Shown piece after piece: positions 53,957-64,000 of a stretch of DNA of 64,000 nt. The notes under the pieces were generated by a model that ran no database searches, was not told the DNA's origin, and worked only from the letters and a program-made list of their open reading frames with translations. A program made the translations under genes and the position numbers. Within the stretch, counting starts at the first letter, position 1. Every line of letters begins with the position of its first letter. This DNA comes from Allobosea sp. (GTDB lineage Bacteria; Pseudomonadota; Alphaproteobacteria; Rhizobiales; Kaistiaceae), in contig JAFKFV010000009.1 of the NCBI GenBank assembly GCA_017307955.1, positions 310,001 through 374,000 on the forward strand, in the 5' to 3' direction.

Positions 53957-54316
53957 ATGAGACGGCCGCTCTATGCCGCGGCCGGCTGGCTGATGGTCGC
54001 ACTCGGCCTTGTCGGGCTCGTGCTGCCCGTGATGCCGACCACAATCTTCATGATCCTCGCCGCCTGGTTCTTCTCGCGCTCCTCGCCGCGCTTCGAGGCC
54101 TGGCTCCTCGACCACAGGTTCTTCGGCCCGCCGATCCGCCAATGGCGCGCGACTGGCGCCATCCCCCTTCCCGCCAAGCTCTTCGCCGTTGGCAGCATGG
54201 TCGGCGGCTTCGCGGTCTTTCTCTATCTGACGCGGCCGCATCTCTGGCTCGCGGCGGTCGTCGCCGCCTTCCTCCTCGCCTCGGCCGCTTTCGTCCTATC
54301 GCGGCCCAGCCGCTGA
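53957..54316 (+). CDS. DUF454/YbaN-family membrane protein
   Basis: A 119-residue inner-membrane protein. It starts MRRPLYAAAGWLMVALGLVG and has LPVMPTTIFMILAAWFFSRS, the YbaN signature. Two further hydrophobic stretches near the C-terminus (LFAVGSMVGGFAVFLYL, WLAAVVAAFLLASAAFVL) follow. Function unknown. It begins ten bases after the phosphatase stop, so the two are likely cotranscribed. Confidence 0.9.
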   Translation: MRRPLYAAAGWLMVALGLVGLVLPVMPTTIFMILAAWFFSRSSPRFEAWLLDHRFFGPPIRQWRATGAIPLPAKLFAVGSMVGGFAVFLYLTRPHLWLAAVVAAFLLASAAFVLSRPSR

Positions 54317-54406
54317 CCCGTCCGATTATTTTCGTGTTGCGACGCAGCAAGAGGCTGATTTAGCTAGAGCCGTTCGGCCTGTGGCCGCCGGCGGGAGCGG
54401 GAAGCG

Positions 54407-57118
<2,712 letters not shown>

Positions 57119-57134
57119 GCGAAACAGCCCCGCG

Positions 57135-59093
57135 TCAGATCGTCATCTGCGTGCCGATCTCGACCACGCGGCCGGTCGGAATATGGAAATATTCCGTGGC
57201 GTCGCTGGCGTTGATGGCGAGCTTGATGAACAGCTTGTCCTGCAGGCGCGAGAAGATGCGGTCCTTGGCCGGCTTGATCGAGCGGCGGGAGAGGAAGAAC
57301 GACGTCGACATGATGTCGTATTTCCAGCCCTGCTTGCGGCAGAGGCCGAGCGCCTTGGGCACGTTCGGCGTTTCCATATAGCCGAAGGTCATGAAGACGC
57401 GCGTGAAGCTGTCGTTGATCGGCTCGATGCGGATGCGGTCGGCATCGTCGATGCGCGGCACGTTGGAGGAGATGACCGTCAGCAGCACGTTCTTCTGATG
57501 CAGCACGCGATAATGCTTGAGGCTGTGCAGCAGCGAGGACGGCGCCGTCTCGGGATCGGAGGTGAGGAACACCGCCGTTCCCGGAACGCGCACGACGCTG
57601 CTCTTCTCGAGGTTTTTCACCAGCTCGTTGAGCGGCACGTCGTTGCGACGGCTCTTGTCGAACAGGATCTTGGTGCCGCGCACCCAGGAGCGCATGATCA
57701 CCATGATCGAGAAGGCGAAGAGCAGTGGCACCCAGCCACCCTCGGTGACCTTGATGAGATTGGCGCCGAGGAAGACGAGGTCGATGACGAGGAAGGGCGC
57801 GATGAGCAGCGCCGCGACCCAGATCGGCCAGCGCCAGAAGCGCCACACGACGATGAAGGCGAGCAGCGCCGTGATCACCATCTCGGCGGTGACCGAGATG
57901 CCGTAGGCGGTGGCGAGCTTGCTCGACGAGCCGAACATCACGACCAGCACCAGCACCGCGATCATCAGGAGCGTGTTGACCTGCGGCATGTAGATCTGGC
58001 CGACATGCTGCTCGGAGGTGTGCTCGATATCCATGCGCGGCAGCAGCTTCAGCTGGATCGCCTGGCGCGTCATCGAGAAGGCGCCGGAAATCACCGCTTG
58101 CGAGGCGATGACCGTTGCCATGGTGGCGAGGATCACGACCGGCAGCAGCGCCCATTCGGGGAAGAGCAGGAAGAAGGGATTGGCGAGCGCCTCGGGATTG
58201 GCGAGGACGAGCGCGCCCTGCCCGAGATAGTTGGCGGCGAGCGCCGGAAAGACGAAGCCGAGCCAGGCCGCCTGGATCGGCTTGCGGCCGAAATGGCCGA
58301 GATCGGCATAGAGCGCCTCGGCGCCGGTCACCGACAGGAAGACCGCACCGATCACGACGAGGCCGGTATGGCCGTTGGTCCAGATATAGCGGACGGCGTG
58401 ATAGGGATTGAGGGCGGCGAAGATGCCGGGATCGTCGGCGATATGCATGAAGCCGCCGATGGTCATCACGATGAACCACAGCGCGGTGATCGGCCCGAAC
58501 AGCGATGCGACGCGCGCCGTGCCATAGCGCTGCACGAGGAACAGCGCCGCGATGATCGCGATGGTGATCGGGATGACATATTCGTCGAAGGCCGGCGTCA
58601 CCAGCTTCAGGCCCTCGACGGCGGAGAGCACCGAGATGGCCGGTGTGATGACGGCGTCGCCATAGAAGAGCGCCGCGCCGGCGACGCCGAGAATGAAGAC
58701 GACCGGGGCGCCGCGCCCCATGGCGCGCTGGGCGAGCGCCATCAGCGAGAGCGTGCCGCCCTCGCCATTGTTGTCGGCCCTGAGCAAAATGACGACATAT
58801 TTGAGCGTGACGATGATCGTCAGCGTCCACAGGATCAGCGAGATGATGCTGATCACGTCCTCGCGCACGATGCCGCCATGGGCGTGGTTCGCCGCATGGA
58901 GCGCCTCGCGCAGCGCGTAGATCACGCTCGTGCCGATGTCGCCATAGACGACGCCGACGGAGCCGAGGGCCAACGTCCAGAAGCCGGCGTGAGCGGCACC
59001 GCCGCCGGTATGATCTCCGGCCGGACCGCCTGGAGCGGGCGGCGCGGCCTGAACAGCCTCGCCTCCGTCCTGCACATTCACAGACATCGACAC
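57135..59093 (-). CDS. kup: Kup-type potassium uptake transporter
   Basis: A 652-residue low-affinity K+/H+ symporter. The hallmark [20 protein letters not shown] is near residue 45. The [19 protein letters not shown] segment lies mid-protein, and about twelve membrane segments are visible. A hydrophilic C-terminal domain ([32 protein letters not shown]) follows. The start at 59093 gives [11 protein letters not shown]. The ATG two codons later is also possible. Hyphomicrobiales commonly carry more than one Kup, so this may be one of a set. Confidence 0.96.
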   Translation of the reverse strand: MSMSVNVQDGGEAVQAAPPAPGGPAGDHTGGGAAHAGFWTLALGSVGVVYGDIGTSVIYALREALHAANHAHGGIVREDVISIISLILWTLTIIVTLKYVVILLRADNNGEGGTLSLMALAQRAMGRGAPVVFILGVAGAALFYGDAVITPAISVLSAVEGLKLVTPAFDEYVIPITIAIIAALFLVQRYGTARVASLFGPITALWFIVMTIGGFMHIADDPGIFAALNPYHAVRYIWTNGHTGLVVIGAVFLSVTGAEALYADLGHFGRKPIQAAWLGFVFPALAANYLGQGALVLANPEALANPFFLLFPEWALLPVVILATMATVIASQAVISGAFSMTRQAIQLKLLPRMDIEHTSEQHVGQIYMPQVNTLLMIAVLVLVVMFGSSSKLATAYGISVTAEMVITALLAFIVVWRFWRWPIWVAALLIAPFLVIDLVFLGANLIKVTEGGWVPLLFAFSIMVIMRSWVRGTKILFDKSRRNDVPLNELVKNLEKSSVVRVPGTAVFLTSDPETAPSSLLHSLKHYRVLHQKNVLLTVISSNVPRIDDADRIRIEPINDSFTRVFMTFGYMETPNVPKALGLCRKQGWKYDIMSTSFFLSRRSIKPAKDRIFSRLQDKLFIKLAINASDATEYFHIPTGRVVEIGTQMTI

Positions 59094-59353
59094 GTCATCT
59101 CGTTGACCGCGCCCAGCGGCGGCAGGGCGTGCTTATAACAGATCGAGTGCATCGCACAACGATAGCGGAAAGCCGCGCCCGTACAAGGAAAAGGCTCTTC
59201 GGGCGCGCGAACGTGCCGGCGGCCTCAGCCCTTTCGGCGCGCAATCGTTAACGGAAATTCACGGTTTTCAGCGGCTCCGGGAAAGCCCGGGTTAAAGCGC
59301 ATCTGGTTCAAGTTTTATCGATCACGAGCCGGCAAAGTCCCCAAGGAAGAAAC

Positions 59354-59875
59354 GTGTCCCCCAACGAAGATCCTGCCGGATCACCCAGGAAACACGCTGC
59401 CGTGCGCGATGACATGGTGCGCGCGACGATCGGCGGCAAGGGTATCGCCCTCTTCGCCACCGTCTCGCTGGCGCTTCTCGTCGTGCTCGGGGCCATGGTC
59501 GATCTGTCGCGGCTCGCCTCGGCGCGCAGCGAGCTTCAGCAGCGCCTCGACGCCGCGCTTGCCGCTGGCGCGCGCGCCGGCGACGACATCCGCGCCGCAA
59601 CGGCCGAGGAAGCCTTCGACCGCATGACGACCGGCTCCGTCGCCCGCCCGGATGGCTGGCAGTTCGTCGAGCGCGGCGAGAGCCTGTCGGGCACCGTGTC
59701 GGCGGATGTGCCGACGACGCTGTCGAGCATGCTCGGCATCCGCTCGGTCCGCATCACCGCGAGCGGCACCACGCTGCAGCCGAAACGCTGCGCCGACGAA
59801 CGCATCCGCGCCCGCGACGTCGCCGGCTGCCATGTGACGGTGCTTTCCTCGACGCGGACCGTGCCGCAGCACTGA
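59354..59875 (+). CDS. Short TadG/TadE-like pseudopilin-type protein
   Basis: A 173-residue protein. The N-terminal hydrophobic segment FATVSLALLVVLGAMVDLSR, followed by a long helix (RLASARSELQQRLDAALAAGA), is the typical Tad-family N-terminus found in TadE/TadF/TadG proteins. The rest is a short domain, far smaller than TadG, which normally carries a VWA domain. No other tad genes are nearby. The start is a GTG at 59354, supported by an AAGGAAG site six bases before. The 260 bases upstream hold the kup promoter region and no other gene. Confidence 0.72.
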   Translation: MSPNEDPAGSPRKHAAVRDDMVRATIGGKGIALFATVSLALLVVLGAMVDLSRLASARSELQQRLDAALAAGARAGDDIRAATAEEAFDRMTTGSVARPDGWQFVERGESLSGTVSADVPTTLSSMLGIRSVRITASGTTLQPKRCADERIRARDVAGCHVTVLSSTRTVPQH

Positions 59876-59879
59876 GGCC

Positions 59880-60863
59880 TCAGAGCCCCCAGCGCAGGGC
59901 GGGCGTATGCACCGGCGCATCCCAGAGCCGCGCGATCTCGTCGTCGAGCAGCGTCACCGTCAGCGAGCAGCCCGCCATCTCGAGCGAGGTCACATAGTTG
60001 CCGACGAGGCTGCGGGCGATACCGATGCCGTGCTTGGCCAGCGCCTTTCCGGCAGCGTGGCGCATCAGATAGAGCTCCATCGCCGGCGTGCCGCCGAAGC
60101 CGTTGACGAGCAGCAGCGCCTCGCCGCCGCGGCCAAGATCGCCGGCAATGGCCGCCACCATCTCCTCGGCGATCGCGTCGGCGCTTTCGAGCTTGACGCG
60201 CCGGCGGCCGGGCTCGCCATGGATGCCGACGCCCATCTCCATCTCGTCCTCGGGCAGCGTGAAGGTCGGCGTCCCCGCCGCCGGCACGATGCAGCTCGTG
60301 AGCGCGACGCCCATCGAGCGCGTCGCTGCATTGACGCGGTCGCCAAGCACCTTGAGCGCGCCGAGCCCCATGCCCGCCTCGGCGGCGGCGCCGACCACCT
60401 TCTCGACGATCATCGTTCCCGCGACGCCGCGCCGGCCGAGCGAATAGGTCGAGGTCTCGACGGCGACATCGTCATCGGTGATGACGGTCAGCACTTCCGA
60501 GCCGGCGAGTTCGGCCGCCATCTCGAAGTTCATGACATCGCCTTCGTAATTCTTGACGATGAACAGCGCGCCGCCGCCGGTATCGACCTCAGCCACCGCC
60601 GCGATCATCTGGTCGGGGGTCGGCGAGGTGAAAACCTGACCGGGGCAGGCGGCATCCAGCATGCCGAAGCCGACGAAGCCGGCATGCAGCGGCTCATGCC
60701 CCGAGCCGCCGCCCGAGATCAGCGCCGGTTTGCCCGGCTTCAGCAGACGGCGGCGGACGAATTTCCGCTCCTCGCCGAGCTGCACGATATCGGCATGCGC
60801 CTCGGCGAAGCCGTCAAGGCTCTCGGCGAGCACCGTCTCCGGCGCGTTGATCAGCTTCTTCAT
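59880..60863 (-). CDS. dhaK: Dihydroxyacetone kinase subunit DhaK
   Basis: DhaK, 327 residues, holds the substrate dihydroxyacetone covalently. The hemiaminal-forming histidine is His215 in GIHGEPG, and [16 protein letters not shown] is the N-terminal substrate loop. It works with DhaL (nucleotide carrier) and DhaM (phosphate donor from the PTS). All needed partners, EI, HPr, DhaM and DhaL, lie upstream on the same strand. A very strong GGGAGGGAGAG site precedes the ATG at 60863. A role in glycerol or dihydroxyacetone use is expected. Confidence 0.96.
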   Translation of the reverse strand: MKKLINAPETVLAESLDGFAEAHADIVQLGEERKFVRRRLLKPGKPALISGGGSGHEPLHAGFVGFGMLDAACPGQVFTSPTPDQMIAAVAEVDTGGGALFIVKNYEGDVMNFEMAAELAGSEVLTVITDDDVAVETSTYSLGRRGVAGTMIVEKVVGAAAEAGMGLGALKVLGDRVNAATRSMGVALTSCIVPAAGTPTFTLPEDEMEMGVGIHGEPGRRRVKLESADAIAEEMVAAIAGDLGRGGEALLLVNGFGGTPAMELYLMRHAAGKALAKHGIGIARSLVGNYVTSLEMAGCSLTVTLLDDEIARLWDAPVHTPALRWGL

Positions 60864-60914
60864 GGCTCTCCCTCCCGCTTGTCTTCGCCGGGCCGGAAGG
60901 CCCTCACGCAAACC

Positions 60915-61325
60915 CTACCCGTCCACCAGCCGCGTCAGCCGCTGCACGAATTCGCCGACCAGGCGGTCGAGATCCTGGTTCTTCTCGCTGTCGCCGAGAT
61001 CGGGAAGATAGATGACATGCGGCCGGAGGCGGCGCGCTTCCTTGAGCGACGGCACCCGGCGCGGATGGGCACGGGCATAGGCATCGAGAAAGAGGCGGCG
61101 ATCCTCCGGCGAGAAATGACCGATCTCGAAGATCGTCTCGAGATGCTGGGCCGGGATCGGCGTCGGATAGGCCGGGTTGGTGATGTGGCTGACGAAGGAG
61201 CGATTCTTGCCGAGCGCCTGCGCCAGGCGGCCGCGCGTCCCCGACGGGCGGTTGTCGAGCACGCGCTGCAGGATCAGCTTGTAGGCGGCGACGGCCGGCG
61301 CGGCGCCCTCATCGGCCGCGCTCAT
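60915..61325 (-). CDS. HTH-like protein of the dha operon
   Basis: A 136-residue protein that begins with a helical region (AVAAYKLILQRVLDNR), then GTRGRLAQALGKNRSFVSHI, which resembles a helix-turn-helix, and a conserved-looking segment (PIPAQHLETIFEIGHFSPED). No ligand domain is visible. The ATG overlaps the stop of the upstream EI gene (ATGA), and dhaK follows after 51 bases, so it belongs to the dha operon. It may regulate the operon or sense PTS state, which is inference. Confidence 0.78.
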   Translation of the reverse strand: MSAADEGAAPAVAAYKLILQRVLDNRPSGTRGRLAQALGKNRSFVSHITNPAYPTPIPAQHLETIFEIGHFSPEDRRLFLDAYARAHPRRVPSLKEARRLRPHVIYLPDLGDSEKNQDLDRLVGEFVQRLTRLVDG

Positions 61326-62929
61326 GCCGCGCCATCCGGTGCGAGGGCGGCGAGCGCCCGCTTGACGCGGCCGACGAGGCGCGGCGCGACCGAGACGGAG
61401 CGCAGCCCTGCGCCGACAAGCGCCGGCAGATGGCGCCGATCGCCGCCCATGTCGCCGCAAAGGCTGACCTCGCGACCGAGTGCCTCGCCGGCGCGCACGA
61501 CATTGGCGATGAGCGCCGCCACCGCCGGATGGCCGGCATCGCAGAGCGGCGCCACGGCGGCGATGTCGCGCGCGGCGGCTGCCGCATATTGGGTCAGGTC
61601 GTTGGAGCCGATCGAGAAGAAGGCAGCCGCGGCATAGAGTTCCGGCACGACCGCCACCGCGGGCACCTCGACCATGATGCCGAGCGGCGGTCGCGCATGC
61701 GGAACGCCCGCGGCGGCAAGCTCGGCGACGGCGGCGTCGAGCAGCCGCGCGGCCTCGTCGATCTCGCCTGGAACCGTCACCATGGGCAGCATTACCTTGA
61801 GATTGCCATGCACGGCGGCGCGGGCCAATGCGCGCAGCTGGACGCGGAAGATCTCAGGCTTCGCGAGCGACAGCCGCACCCCGCGCGTGCCGAGAAAAGG
61901 GTTCGACTCGCCATCGATGGTGAGCCCCGGCACCGGCTTGTCCCCGCCCGCATCGACGGTGCGGATGGTGACGGGCCGCTCGCCGGCCCATTCGAGCATG
62001 CGGAGATAGGCGCGATATTGCGTCTCCTCGTCGGGGAGACCGGCAGGGCGGTGGAACAGGAATTCCGTGCGGACGAGGCCGATCCCGTCGCAGATCGAAG
62101 GATCGATCGCGCCCAGCTCTTCCGGCTCGGCGACGTTGATCAGGACGCGCACCGGCGATCCGTCGGCAAGTGCTGCGGGAAGCAGCGCGGCCTCGGCTTC
62201 GGCGGCGGCGCGATCCGCGGCGCCGGCCGTGTCACGGGCGAAGGCGGATTTCGCGCCGGCATCGGGATCGAGAATCAGGCGGCCGCCGTCGCCGTCGACG
62301 ATCGCCTCCACCGGGCCGGAGGCAGGCAGGCTGCCGAGCCCGACCACCATGGGAACGCCGCGCGCCCGCGCCAGCATCGCGACATGGCTGGACGGGCTGC
62401 CTTCCGAGAGCGCGATGGCACCGCCCGCCTTCCAGTCGACCGAAAGGAACAGGCTCGGCGTCACGTCACGGCCGATAAGGATTGCGCCCGGCGGCACACT
62501 GCTCTCCCCCGCCTCGCCGGCCAGCGCCGCGAGAACGCGGTCGCGGATATCCTCGAGATCGGAGGCGCGCGCCGCGAAATAGGCGTCGCCGCCGTCGCGA
62601 TAGCCGGCGATGGCCTCATCCAGCGTCGCGCGCCAGGCGCTGGCGGCTTCGATGCCGGCCACGATCGCGGCGAAGGCCGGCGCCGCCAGCTCGTCGTCGG
62701 CGAGCATCGCGACCTGGAATTCCAGGATGTCGGCCCCCTCGCCTTCCGCCCCGGCCATGATGGCGATCAGCGCCGCCGAGGCGGTCGCGATGGCGGTCGT
62801 CAGCGCGGCGCTCTCCTCGGCCGGCGTTCCGGCTGAGCGGCTGAGCCCGGTCCGCTCGGCCAGCGGATAGAGCGCGCCGATGGCGAGACCCGGAGAGGCG
62901 GGCCGGCCGGTGAGCTCAATCGCCGGCAT
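61322..62929 (-). CDS. PTS enzyme I-like phosphoenolpyruvate-protein phosphotransferase
   Basis: A 535-residue EI. The phosphorylated histidine is His182 in GSPSSHVAMLARARGVP. The PEP-binding TIM-barrel part shows GIGLVRTEFLFH, FLGTRGVRLSLAKPEIF, FSIGSNDLTQYAAAAARD and SLCGDMGGD. This EI serves HPr and DhaM of the same operon, passing phosphate from PEP to dihydroxyacetone. In E. coli DhaM these modules are fused; here they are separate. The start at 62929 overlaps the HPr stop by 14 bases. Confidence 0.93.
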   Translation of the reverse strand: MPAIELTGRPASPGLAIGALYPLAERTGLSRSAGTPAEESAALTTAIATASAALIAIMAGAEGEGADILEFQVAMLADDELAAPAFAAIVAGIEAASAWRATLDEAIAGYRDGGDAYFAARASDLEDIRDRVLAALAGEAGESSVPPGAILIGRDVTPSLFLSVDWKAGGAIALSEGSPSSHVAMLARARGVPMVVGLGSLPASGPVEAIVDGDGGRLILDPDAGAKSAFARDTAGAADRAAAEAEAALLPAALADGSPVRVLINVAEPEELGAIDPSICDGIGLVRTEFLFHRPAGLPDEETQYRAYLRMLEWAGERPVTIRTVDAGGDKPVPGLTIDGESNPFLGTRGVRLSLAKPEIFRVQLRALARAAVHGNLKVMLPMVTVPGEIDEAARLLDAAVAELAAAGVPHARPPLGIMVEVPAVAVVPELYAAAAFFSIGSNDLTQYAAAAARDIAAVAPLCDAGHPAVAALIANVVRAGEALGREVSLCGDMGGDRRHLPALVGAGLRSVSVAPRLVGRVKRALAALAPDGAA

Positions 62930-63236
62930 GGGTCTTTTCGGAGAGCTGCGCTCCGGCCTCGTCGAAATCGCGCTCGACCAGCGCGACCAGCGCCGCCAGC
63001 GCGGCGTCGGCGTCTGCCCCGCTGGCGCGGAAGTGGAGCACGGTGCCCTGCGGCGCCTTGGCGGCCATGACGCGCACGATGCTCTTCGCATCGATCCACG
63101 GCCCGCCCTCGGCGGTCGCGAGCGCGATATCGGAGGAATAGGTCTTGGCGAGCTTGGTCAGCTTCACCGAGGGGCGCGCATGGAGGCCCACCTCATGGGT
63201 CAGGAGAACGCTTGCGGTGGATTCCTGCTCGGCCAT
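62916..63236 (-). CDS. HPr-family phosphocarrier protein
   Basis: A 106-residue HPr. The phosphorylatable His19 lies in EVGLHARPSVKLTKLA, and the following segments (WIDAKSIVRVMAAKAPQGT, VLHFRASG) match the fold. The C-terminal 15 residues extend beyond a usual HPr of 85-90. It passes phosphate from EI to DhaM. The ATG at 63236 has an AAAGGAA site. A TTG two codons earlier is less likely. Confidence 0.93.
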   Translation of the reverse strand: MAEQESTASVLLTHEVGLHARPSVKLTKLAKTYSSDIALATAEGGPWIDAKSIVRVMAAKAPQGTVLHFRASGADADAALAALVALVERDFDEAGAQLSEKTHAGD

Positions 63237-63258
63237 GGCCAATTCCTTTCCTGCCGGC

Positions 63259-63681
63259 TCAGGCCGGCGAAAGCTCTTCCGCCGTGCGGCGGACGATGTC
63301 GAGCGAGGCGCCGCCGGAGGCTTCCGTCGCGGCGATCACGGCGCCCTCGACGATCGGCGCGTTGCAGACGACGATCCGCCCCGCCCGCTCTTCCGGCTGC
63401 ATCTCGATCGCCATCTCGCTGTTGGTCTCGGCGCCGCCGAGATCGACGAGGATCGCGACGCCCTTCTCCGACCAGGCCCGGTCGATCGCGCCGAGGATCG
63501 CCTCGACGCTGGTGCCGAGCCCGCCATCCGGATTGCCGCCGCAGAAGGCCAGCGGCACCTCGTCGCCGACCATCTGGCGCACCATCTCGGCCGTGCCGCG
63601 CGCCACGTCCGGCGAATGCGAGACGATGACGATGCCGACATTGCTGCCGAGGGAGGCGGAAGGGGATGCGGAGGCGCTCAT
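63259..63681 (-). CDS. dhaM: Dihydroxyacetone kinase phosphoryl donor subunit DhaM (EIIA domain only)
   Basis: A 140-residue protein comprising the EIIA-mannose-like domain of DhaM. The active-site His22 lies in GIVIVSHSPDVARG. GGNPDGGLGTSVEAI and the ILVDLGGAETNSEMAIE region are typical. It hands phosphate to the ADP bound by DhaL. The fused HPr and EI domains of enterobacterial DhaM are encoded as separate genes downstream. The start overlaps the dhaL stop by four bases (ATGA). Confidence 0.93.
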   Translation of the reverse strand: MSASASPSASLGSNVGIVIVSHSPDVARGTAEMVRQMVGDEVPLAFCGGNPDGGLGTSVEAILGAIDRAWSEKGVAILVDLGGAETNSEMAIEMQPEERAGRIVVCNAPIVEGAVIAATEASGGASLDIVRRTAEELSPA

Positions 63682-64000
63682 GCGATCTCGTCCAGTTTCG
63701 CAGCGATGGCGGCGACGAGCAATGCGCTCGACCGGGCGCCGGGGTCCATGTGACCGATCGACCGGTCGCCGAGGAAGGAGGCACGGCCGCGGATCGCCTT
63801 CATCGGCACGGTGGCTTCGGCTGCCGCCTGTGCCGCCGCGACCGGATCGGCGCCGCTTTCGAGGGCGGCTGCCACCGGCGCCAGCACGTCCAGCATCGTC
63901 TTCTGGCCGATCTCCGACTTGCCGCGCGCCTTCACCGCCTCGATCGCGGCCTTGAGCGCGCGGGCGAGATCGGCGCGCGAGGGATCGGCGGGGAGTTCCT
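63678..64000 (-). CDS. dhaL: Dihydroxyacetone kinase subunit DhaL (partial, 5' end missing)
   Basis: The C-terminal 107 or so residues of DhaL, the nucleotide-binding subunit that phosphorylates dihydroxyacetone bound to DhaK. GQKTMLDVLAPVAAAL and the C-terminal ATVPMKAIRGRASFLGDRS, then SIGHMDPGARSSA, are clear family motifs. The frame is open through the right edge, so the start lies outside the window. It overlaps dhaM by four bases and is the first dha gene visible in the operon. Confidence 0.93.
   Translation of the reverse strand, partial: ELPADPSRADLARALKAAIEAVKARGKSEIGQKTMLDVLAPVAAALESGADPVAAAQAAAEATVPMKAIRGRASFLGDRSIGHMDPGARSSALLVAAIAAKLDEIA

Overview
The window is a GC-rich, densely packed chromosomal segment. 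The protein families point to an alphaproteobacterium of the order Hyphomicrobiales (Rhizobiales). Supporting signs are secF followed by an Mth938-type and a squalene/phytoene-synthase-type gene, a class II DAHP synthase, GatB together with a GluRS carrying a GLSKR loop, paired IalB-type proteins, TIGR02301 and DUF2865 proteins, and a dihydroxyacetone-kinase PTS with free-standing HPr and EI. I cannot name the genus (Kaistia- or Bosea-like relatives are possible). I saw no rRNA, tRNA, CRISPR array, prophage or insertion sequence.

Layout. 1-3543: end of secD, secF and two genes related to mitochondrial complex I assembly factors. 3550-6143: a small unknown gene, allantoinase PuuE, an NTF2-like protein and a DJ-1/PfpI protein. 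6539-10933: serS-surE-pcm-nlpD, ending in a strong hairpin terminator. 11029-14447 (minus): a FadR/GntR regulator, an AraD1-type FAH-family enzyme and a semialdehyde dehydrogenase, probably for sugar-acid oxidation. 14599-23282: a secreted nuclease-like protein, a monooxygenase-like protein, a GST, gatB, CreA, a MATE pump, a DUF2865 protein and gltX. 23629-26418: a TetR repressor divergent from an MFS transporter plus an antibiotic-kinase-like gene. 26400-32051: a GFA protein, DAHP synthase, an XRE regulator/NTF2 pair, alkA with a split-off Ada zinc domain, and an MHS transporter.

32405-35918: glutathione reductase, a DUF2059 protein, rpiA and gph. 35925-39237: an amidohydrolase, a DUF2934 protein and two IalB-like proteins. 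39280-42072: a Zn/Cd/Pb-type P-ATPase and its divergent MerR regulator with a recognisable 19-bp-spacer promoter. 42149-46183: an SMP-30 lactonase, WrbA, an MBL hydrolase, a DUF1499 gene broken by an in-frame amber codon, and a small unknown gene. 46303-50380: an exporter, a YedK/HMCES protein, a NUDIX protein and several unknown Hyphomicrobiales-type small proteins. 50398-54316: a dihydroorotase-like enzyme and the tightly linked ygfZ / HD hydrolase / tyrosine phosphatase / DUF454 group. 54407-59093: ppdK and kup. 59354-64000: a short TadG-like protein and the dha operon, which runs off the right edge.

Most of the content is housekeeping plus small regulated modules. All gene-free stretches longer than 300 bases (6144-6538, 23283-23628, 32052-32404) are filled by one family of GGGAGAGG/CCTCTCCC palindromic repeats. 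I found no clearly new defence or mobile system. The most unusual items are the amber-interrupted DUF1499 gene, the Ada-domain/AlkA split with an AlkA tail lying antisense to a neighbouring gene, the TetR/MFS/kinase module, and the unknown HTH-like gene inside the dha operon.
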